Part shown: positions 59,416 to 64,000 of the stretch, in pieces | Numbering within the stretch: position 1 is the stretch's first letter | Layout: every line of letters starts with the position of its first letter | Source: Anaerolineae bacterium | GTDB lineage: Bacteria; Chloroflexota; Anaerolineae; Caldilineales; Caldilineaceae | Length of the DNA: 64,000 nt | Direction of reading: 5' to 3' | Assembly: GCA_030432295.1 (NCBI GenBank) | Contig: JAUIHI010000001.1 | Span: 62,001-126,000, forward strand | The notes under the pieces: model-generated | What the model was told of the DNA's origin: nothing | Database searches by the model: none | The model's input: only the letters and a program-made list of their open reading frames with translations | Position numbers and translations under genes: made by a program

Positions 59416-60798
59416 ATGTCATCCTCGCTCATCCCCGGCCCCACCTATGCCGAAATGCGCAACCCTTTGCTCCTGCCCCCCAGTGTACGGACAGCGGCCC
59501 GGGCAGCCCTGCACAACGACGAAAGCGATTGGCTCAATCTCTTCAATATCAACTGGAAAAATACGGACAGCGAAGTCGAACATCTGGTGCTGCCCCCGGA
59601 ACTGACCGGCGTGGAAGCCAATATTATTGTGCTGAGCGGGCGCAATTTCCCCAGTGGATCCATGAAAGTCGGCCCGGCCTACGTGACGCTGGCCGAGGCC
59701 GAAGTGACTGAGGGTTTGCGCCCTGGGGACAAACGGGTGATCGGTCCCAGCACAGGCAACTTTGGCATTGGCACAGCTTATGTCAGTAAATTGAAGGGCT
59801 ACCAGGCGGTGGTGGTGATGCCCGACAATATGAGCACAGAACGCTACGAACGCATCCGCAAATACGGCGGCGAGCTGGACCTGACCCCCGGCACAGAGTC
59901 GGATGTGATTCTGACTCTGGAACGTACTCACAGCGAGTACATCAGCCAGCCCGACAAATATTTGGTGCTGGCCCAGTTCGAGCTGCTGCCCAACTACCGC
60001 TTCCACCGCTATGTGACCGGCGACGCCGCCATCCAGGCCGCACGCATCCACGGCAATGGGCGCATCGCCGCCTTTGTCAGCGCGCCGGGCAGCGCGGGCA
60101 CACTGGCCGCGGGGGATCACATCAAAACCATCTGGCACGACAGCAAGACGGTTGTGCTGGAACCCCGGGAATGCCCCACCCTCTACAGCGGCGGCCAGGG
60201 CCAGCACCGCATCGAGGGCATCGGCGATAAGATGGTAACACTCATACATAACGTTTTCAATTCCGATCTGCTGATGCTGATCCACGACGAGGAGACTGTG
60301 CGTGGGATGGAAGTGGTGCAGGCCGGCACCGCTGTCCTGGCCGAGCGACTGGGCGTGGACCCGGCGCTGGCCCACTCATTGCAGGGTAAGTTCGGCCCAA
60401 GCTGCATCTGCAATGTGATTGGGGCCATCAAAACTGCCCGCTATCTGGGGCTGGGGCCAGAGGATAACGTCGTCACGATTGCCACAGACAGCTACGACCG
60501 CTACCCGTCTGTCAGCCAGGCGCTCTACGAACGCAACGGCGGCAAACCCGACGACGAGCAGTTGGAGATGTGGGCCAAGAGTGTCTTTCTGGGGGCCAGC
60601 CTGGGCGAGATTGTGGATTTGAACCGAGACGGTCAGCAGCAGCGTTTGCAGCAGATGAAGGAAGGGCTGTGGACCCGTTTTGGCTACAACGCCGAATATG
60701 TCCGCAAGATGGCAAGCCAGGACTTTTGGGACGAGGAATTTGCCCGCATTGGCGAGATCGACCCGCTGATTGAGGCGATGCGGGGGGAGATTGGGTAG
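59416..60798 (+). CDS. Fold-type II PLP enzyme (cysteine synthase-like)
   Basis: 460 residues. The PLP lysine is in the block [16 protein letters not shown], the phosphate/substrate loop is [13 protein letters not shown], and [20 protein letters not shown] is typical of the tryptophan-synthase-beta superfamily. [10 protein letters not shown] resembles the glycine-rich PLP phosphate loop. The C-terminal 120 residues are an extension. The substrate cannot be named; position before oxidoreductase, lyase and dehydratase genes suggests catabolism of a hydroxy- or amino-acid-like compound. Confidence 0.85.
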   Translation: MSSSLIPGPTYAEMRNPLLLPPSVRTAARAALHNDESDWLNLFNINWKNTDSEVEHLVLPPELTGVEANIIVLSGRNFPSGSMKVGPAYVTLAEAEVTEGLRPGDKRVIGPSTGNFGIGTAYVSKLKGYQAVVVMPDNMSTERYERIRKYGGELDLTPGTESDVILTLERTHSEYISQPDKYLVLAQFELLPNYRFHRYVTGDAAIQAARIHGNGRIAAFVSAPGSAGTLAAGDHIKTIWHDSKTVVLEPRECPTLYSGGQGQHRIEGIGDKMVTLIHNVFNSDLLMLIHDEETVRGMEVVQAGTAVLAERLGVDPALAHSLQGKFGPSCICNVIGAIKTARYLGLGPEDNVVTIATDSYDRYPSVSQALYERNGGKPDDEQLEMWAKSVFLGASLGEIVDLNRDGQQQRLQQMKEGLWTRFGYNAEYVRKMASQDFWDEEFARIGEIDPLIEAMRGEIG

Positions 60799-60848
60799 AA
60801 GATAGCGGGTATTGGATATTCTGTATTCGTCTGACAGGAGGAAAACAC

Positions 60849-62042
60849 ATGAGCAGCGGACACAAAGTCACAATGTTGGGCACGGGTCTGATTGGGATGT
60901 TCTACACCCTGGCTCTCCACGGCCAACGCAACCGGGACCGGGTGGAGGTCCTCTACTCTCGCAACGGGCAAAAGGCGCAAGAATCTGCCGCGGCCTGGGG
61001 CATCCCCCATTCCACCGACGATATGGCCGCGGCTATCCAGCACCCCGACACGGATACGGTCGTCATCGGCCTGCCCAACCACCTGCACGAGGAGGCTGTG
61101 CGCCTGGCCGCGGAAGCGGGCAAGGCCATCCTCTGCACAAAACCTCTGGCCCGCAACAGTGCCGAAGCCAAGCGCATTCTGGAGATTGTGGAGAAGGCGG
61201 GTGTCTTTGCTGGCTATCTGGAGGATCTGGTCTACACACCCAAAGCCCTCAAATCAATCGCTGCAGTGCAGGCCGGGGCTGTGGGCGATGTGCTGTGGGC
61301 ACGCTCCCGGGAGACCCACCCCGGCCCCCACAGTAGCTGGTTCTGGGATGCCAAGCAGGCCGGCGGCGGCGCGATTATCGACCTGGGCTGCCACTGCATC
61401 GAAATTATGCGCAGCTATATGGGCAAGAACAACCGACCCGTGGAAGTGATGTGCTGGGCCGATACCCTCGTCCATCCCATCGAGGCCGAAGATAGCGCCA
61501 TCGCTCTGGTCAAATTTGAGAGTGGGGCTGTGGGCCAGTTTGAGGTCTCCTGGACCTTCCGGGGCGGGATGGACCTGCGGGATGAGGTGAGCGGGACCGA
61601 AGGGACAATTTGGCTCAACCACTTCCTGCGCACGGGCTTCGAGATGTTCACTTCCGGTGCGGGCCAGGGATATGTGGCCGAGAAGGCGGAGAGCGCCAGC
61701 GGATGGCTCTTCCCTGTGGGCGACGAACTGAGCGAGCTGGGTTACGTGGATATGTTTACGGATATGTTCAACGCCATGGACGAGGGCCGCGCGCCGGTGG
61801 AGACCTTCTACGACGGCTATGTGGTCAATGCGGTGATGGACGCCTGCTACCGTTCCGCGGCCTCCCGACAGTGGGAGCCGGTGGAGATGGAATGGCGGGG
61901 CGGCTCCACCCCCCGCATCAGTAAAGCTGTGCGCCAGCACGAGGGCCAGGTCGTCATCAAAGAAGAGACGATGCCCGACGGCAAAGTGAAGATGATCCTC
62001 AAAGACCCGGCCACAGGTACCTTCAGCGAGCGGGTGGTGTAA
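60849..62042 (+). CDS. Gfo/Idh/MocA family oxidoreductase
   Basis: 397 residues. N-terminal Rossmann fold ([54 protein letters not shown] with the conserved Lys-Pro) and a C-terminal alpha/beta domain with [16 protein letters not shown], the substrate-binding block. It oxidises or reduces a sugar or cyclitol with NAD(P). SD AGGAGG. The spacer before it contains a one-arm remnant of family C (60800-60826). Confidence 0.92.
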   Translation: MSSGHKVTMLGTGLIGMFYTLALHGQRNRDRVEVLYSRNGQKAQESAAAWGIPHSTDDMAAAIQHPDTDTVVIGLPNHLHEEAVRLAAEAGKAILCTKPLARNSAEAKRILEIVEKAGVFAGYLEDLVYTPKALKSIAAVQAGAVGDVLWARSRETHPGPHSSWFWDAKQAGGGAIIDLGCHCIEIMRSYMGKNNRPVEVMCWADTLVHPIEAEDSAIALVKFESGAVGQFEVSWTFRGGMDLRDEVSGTEGTIWLNHFLRTGFEMFTSGAGQGYVAEKAESASGWLFPVGDELSELGYVDMFTDMFNAMDEGRAPVETFYDGYVVNAVMDACYRSAASRQWEPVEMEWRGGSTPRISKAVRQHEGQVVIKEETMPDGKVKMILKDPATGTFSERVV

Positions 62043-62067
62043 CTCCTGCCCGGCCTGCGGCCTTTCA

Positions 62068-62117
62068 GGAAGGGGTCATAAAGTGGGTCCACGTCCACTC
62101 TTGTCCTGACCCCTTCC
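62068..62117. repeat. Inverted repeat / possible terminator (GGAAGGGGTCA type)
   Basis: Perfect 11-bp arms GGAAGGGGTCA and TGACCCCTTCC, 28-base centre, 25 bases after the oxidoreductase stop. No T-run, so termination is uncertain. Confidence 0.7.
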
Positions 62118-62163
62118 CGGAAGGCAAAGACCGCTCCCTTCTCCACGATTCACTAAAACGCTT

Positions 62164-62192
62164 TTGACATCTCCCCAGCCCGCGGCTACACT
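62164..62192 (+). promoter_or_regulatory. Consensus promoter before the DapA-like gene
   Basis: TTGACA (62164-62169), 17-base spacer, TACACT (62187-62192), 97 bases before the ATG. An A-rich stretch lies shortly before the ribosome site CGGAGG. Confidence 0.75.
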
Positions 62193-62288
62193 GACAAAAG
62201 CGTGGGGATCGCGGTTCTCAGCCCGTCCACCGGTTCACACACCACGCACAACACACAAAAAAATTAACCCTACACCCGGAGGTCTGCT

Positions 62289-63188
62289 ATGCCCCAGCCC
62301 TGGCGCGGCATCTTTGTGATTGTCGTCACCCCCTTTCTGGAAAACTACGAACTGGACGAGGCTTCCCTGCGCCGGGAGGTCAACTTCTGCATCGACGCGG
62401 GCGCAACGGGTCTGGTCGGCCCGGCCAACGCCAGCGAATTTCCCACCCTCTCCGACGACGAGCGCAAACGCTGGATTGAGATTGTAGTGGAGGAGGCCGC
62501 GGGTCGGATTCCCGTCATCGCAACGACGAATCACGGCCACGCGCTGCCCGCTGTCGCTCTCAGCCGCTGGTCCCAGGAAGTGGGCGCGGACGGGGTGATG
62601 GCTATGCCCCCCTCTATCCTCTCCCCCGGCCCGGACGGCTGCTACGCCTTCTACAGTGCGCTCTCGGACAATCTGTCCATCCCCATTTTCATCCAGAACT
62701 ATGCGGGCGTGGCGGGCACGCCGATGTCGTCCGAACTGCTGGCCCGGATGTGCAAAGAATTGGAGTGGGTGCAGTATCTGAAGGAGGAGACTCTGCCGGA
62801 GCCACGGGCCATCAGCAGCACGTTGGCCGCGGCCGGGGATGCCTGTAAAGGGGTCTTTGGCGGCCAGGGCGGGGTCTATCTAATCGACGAATTCAATCGG
62901 GGCAGCCACGGCAATATGCCCGGTTGCCAGTCTACAGATGTTCACGTGGCGATCTGGGAGAAGCTGGAAGCGGGAGACCAGGCCGGGGCGCGCAAACTCT
63001 ATAACCAACTGTTGCCGCTGATCAACTTCGAGCGGATGCACGGCGTCGCCACCTACAAAGCGGTGCTGAAACGGCGGGGTATCTTCGCTACGACAGTCAG
63101 CCGTGCGCCGGGCAAGTTTCTCGACGAGGCGGATATGCGGGAGTTGGACGCGATTCTGGCCGATGTGGAGCCGCTCTTTACCGTCTAG
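62289..63188 (+). CDS. Dihydrodipicolinate synthase/N-acetylneuraminate lyase family protein
   Basis: 299 residues of the DapA-like TIM barrel. The Schiff-base Lys is in QYLKEETLPEP and the catalytic Tyr in IFIQNYAGVAGTP; the active-site loop usually GTTGE reads GPANASEF, which argues against true DapA and for a sugar-acid aldolase or dehydratase. Together with the neighbouring enolase-superfamily gene it fits keto-deoxy sugar-acid breakdown. SD CGGAGG. Own promoter at 62164. Confidence 0.9.
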   Translation: MPQPWRGIFVIVVTPFLENYELDEASLRREVNFCIDAGATGLVGPANASEFPTLSDDERKRWIEIVVEEAAGRIPVIATTNHGHALPAVALSRWSQEVGADGVMAMPPSILSPGPDGCYAFYSALSDNLSIPIFIQNYAGVAGTPMSSELLARMCKELEWVQYLKEETLPEPRAISSTLAAAGDACKGVFGGQGGVYLIDEFNRGSHGNMPGCQSTDVHVAIWEKLEAGDQAGARKLYNQLLPLINFERMHGVATYKAVLKRRGIFATTVSRAPGKFLDEADMRELDAILADVEPLFTV

Positions 63189-63209
63189 CCACCTGCACAG
63201 CACGATACT

Positions 63210-63237
63210 GTACGGGCACGATATATCGTGCCCGTAC
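63210..63237. repeat. 28-bp perfect palindrome
   Basis: A symmetric sequence centred on CGATATATCG with arm GTACGGGCACGAT; a shortened CACGATAC copy precedes it. It lies between the lyase and dehydratase genes and could form a cruciform or an RNA hairpin. Confidence 0.85.
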
Positions 63238-63276
63238 TTCCTTCACAACTCACTGCCACCTCACAGGTAATATTTT

Positions 63277-64000
63277 ATGACCGACACAATCACATCTATC
63301 GATCTCTACCCTCTACGCATTCCCCGGGATGTGCCCTATCTGGGGCCCCTGGAAGAGGGCAACCGGCCCAACGAAAAGGGGTATATCATCCGCCCCGGCA
63401 ACCGCACCATCTACAGCATCCACGACCAGACATTGCTGGTGAAGGTGACGACCGACAGCGGTGTGGTGGGCTGGGGGGAATGCTTCGGCGTCGTCGCGCC
63501 GCAGGTGGTCCAGACGATTCTGGAAGAAATTTTCGTGCCTTTTGTCATCGGACGCAACCCCCACGACGCCGAGCGCATCTACGAAGACCTCTACGACAGC
63601 CAGCGGGTGCGGGGCTACTTCGGCGGCTTCGCGCTGGACGCCATCGCCGGGCTGGATATGGCCCTGTGGGATTTGAGGGGCAAATTGTTGGGCCAGCCGG
63701 TTTGGCAACTGTTGGGGGGGAGACGCCACGAACGTATCCCCGCCTATGTCTCTGGGCTGCCGGGGAAGACAGTGGCCGATCGGGCGGGGGTCGCCAAGAC
63801 GTGGCTGGATCGGGGATACTCTGCCTTCAAATTTGCCGGCGCGGTGGCGGATGCGGGCGAACTGGCCGAGATGCAGGCCATCCGGGAGGCCATCGGGCCG
63901 GGGCCAAAGATTCTCGTCGATCTGCACTGGCACTACACCGCGCTGGAAGCCATCCGTCTCATCGACCAGCTCTGTGCCCACGACCTCTACCTGGCCGAAG
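63277..64000 (+). CDS. Mandelate racemase/muconate lactonizing enzyme family protein, N-terminal part
   Basis: 241 codons are visible before the right edge. The N-terminal capping domain starts MTDTITSIDLYPLRIPRD and contains LLVKVTTDSGVVGWGECFG. The barrel opens with GFALDAIAGLDMALWDLRGK and includes the KxK-like region AFKFAGAV and the first metal acid in ILVDLHWHYTALEA, with a second (YLAE) at the very edge. Such enzymes dehydrate sugar acids. AGGT precedes the ATG. The C-terminal third is outside the window. Confidence 0.9.
   Translation, partial: MTDTITSIDLYPLRIPRDVPYLGPLEEGNRPNEKGYIIRPGNRTIYSIHDQTLLVKVTTDSGVVGWGECFGVVAPQVVQTILEEIFVPFVIGRNPHDAERIYEDLYDSQRVRGYFGGFALDAIAGLDMALWDLRGKLLGQPVWQLLGGRRHERIPAYVSGLPGKTVADRAGVAKTWLDRGYSAFKFAGAVADAGELAEMQAIREAIGPGPKILVDLHWHYTALEAIRLIDQLCAHDLYLAE

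Overview
The window is GC-rich, gene-dense bacterial chromosome. Nothing marks it as phage or plasmid; the only clear mobile element is one small non-autonomous insertion. Gene content suggests a member of the Chloroflexota, probably the Caldilineae/Anaerolineae side: RpoC with a very long coiled-coil insertion, a T-box-controlled trp operon that contains trpS, an aroK-aroB fusion, a carboxypeptidase Taq, LytR-CpsA-Psr and PP2C-like/propeller membrane proteins, and SelB. The taxonomy is inferred from gene content, not from a marker search.

Layout. 1-8.4 kb (minus strand): fatty-acid kinase fakA with a DegV/FakB partner, a small unknown gene, an LCP cell-wall protein, a PP2C-like/propeller membrane protein and an M32 carboxypeptidase. 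8.5-16.1 kb (minus): a three-part secreted fusion (beta-propeller, di-heme peroxidase, FG-GAP/ASPIC) and a UgpB-A-E-like sugar ABC importer. 16.2-20.5 kb: a DUF3054 membrane protein, threonine synthase, the UgpC-like ATPase and an M42 peptidase. 20.5-27.3 kb: an EamA transporter, a phosphodiesterase, a 214-bp MITE with an 8-bp target duplication, a VapBC-type pair, an enolase paralogue next to glycerate 2-kinase, an aldo/keto reductase and an OsmC protein. 27.4-39.9 kb (minus): selB, a coiled-coil protein, rpoC and rpoB behind a consensus promoter and a roughly 420-nt structured leader. 40.0-48.5 kb (plus): an M23 peptidase, then a consensus promoter and T-box leader followed by trpE, a tautomerase-like gene, trpS, trpG, a 2-hydroxyacid dehydrogenase, trpD and trpC. 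48.5-59.3 kb: an antitoxin-like gene, an APH-family kinase, DUF554, HAD, trpF, a nucleoside hydrolase, an HD hydrolase, aroC, aroKB, aroQ and a sugar-binding lipoprotein. 59.4-64 kb: a PLP enzyme, a Gfo/Idh/MocA oxidoreductase, a DapA-like lyase and the start of an enolase-superfamily sugar-acid dehydratase, probably a carbohydrate-acid catabolic module.

The most unusual feature is a dense population of short (about 34-95 bp) inverted repeats lying between genes. At least a dozen sequence families are present in 64 kb and several have two to four copies. They sit just outside or across gene ends, in a T-box leader and between rpoB and rpoC. They also enter proteins: an in-frame insert in threonine synthase, another in TrpF, the first 16 residues of a signal peptide, and the last codons of an OsmC protein. 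One family shows a compensated base-pair change. Together they look like several families of palindromic elements that tolerate or exploit coding frames.

No rRNA, tRNA or CRISPR array was recognised.
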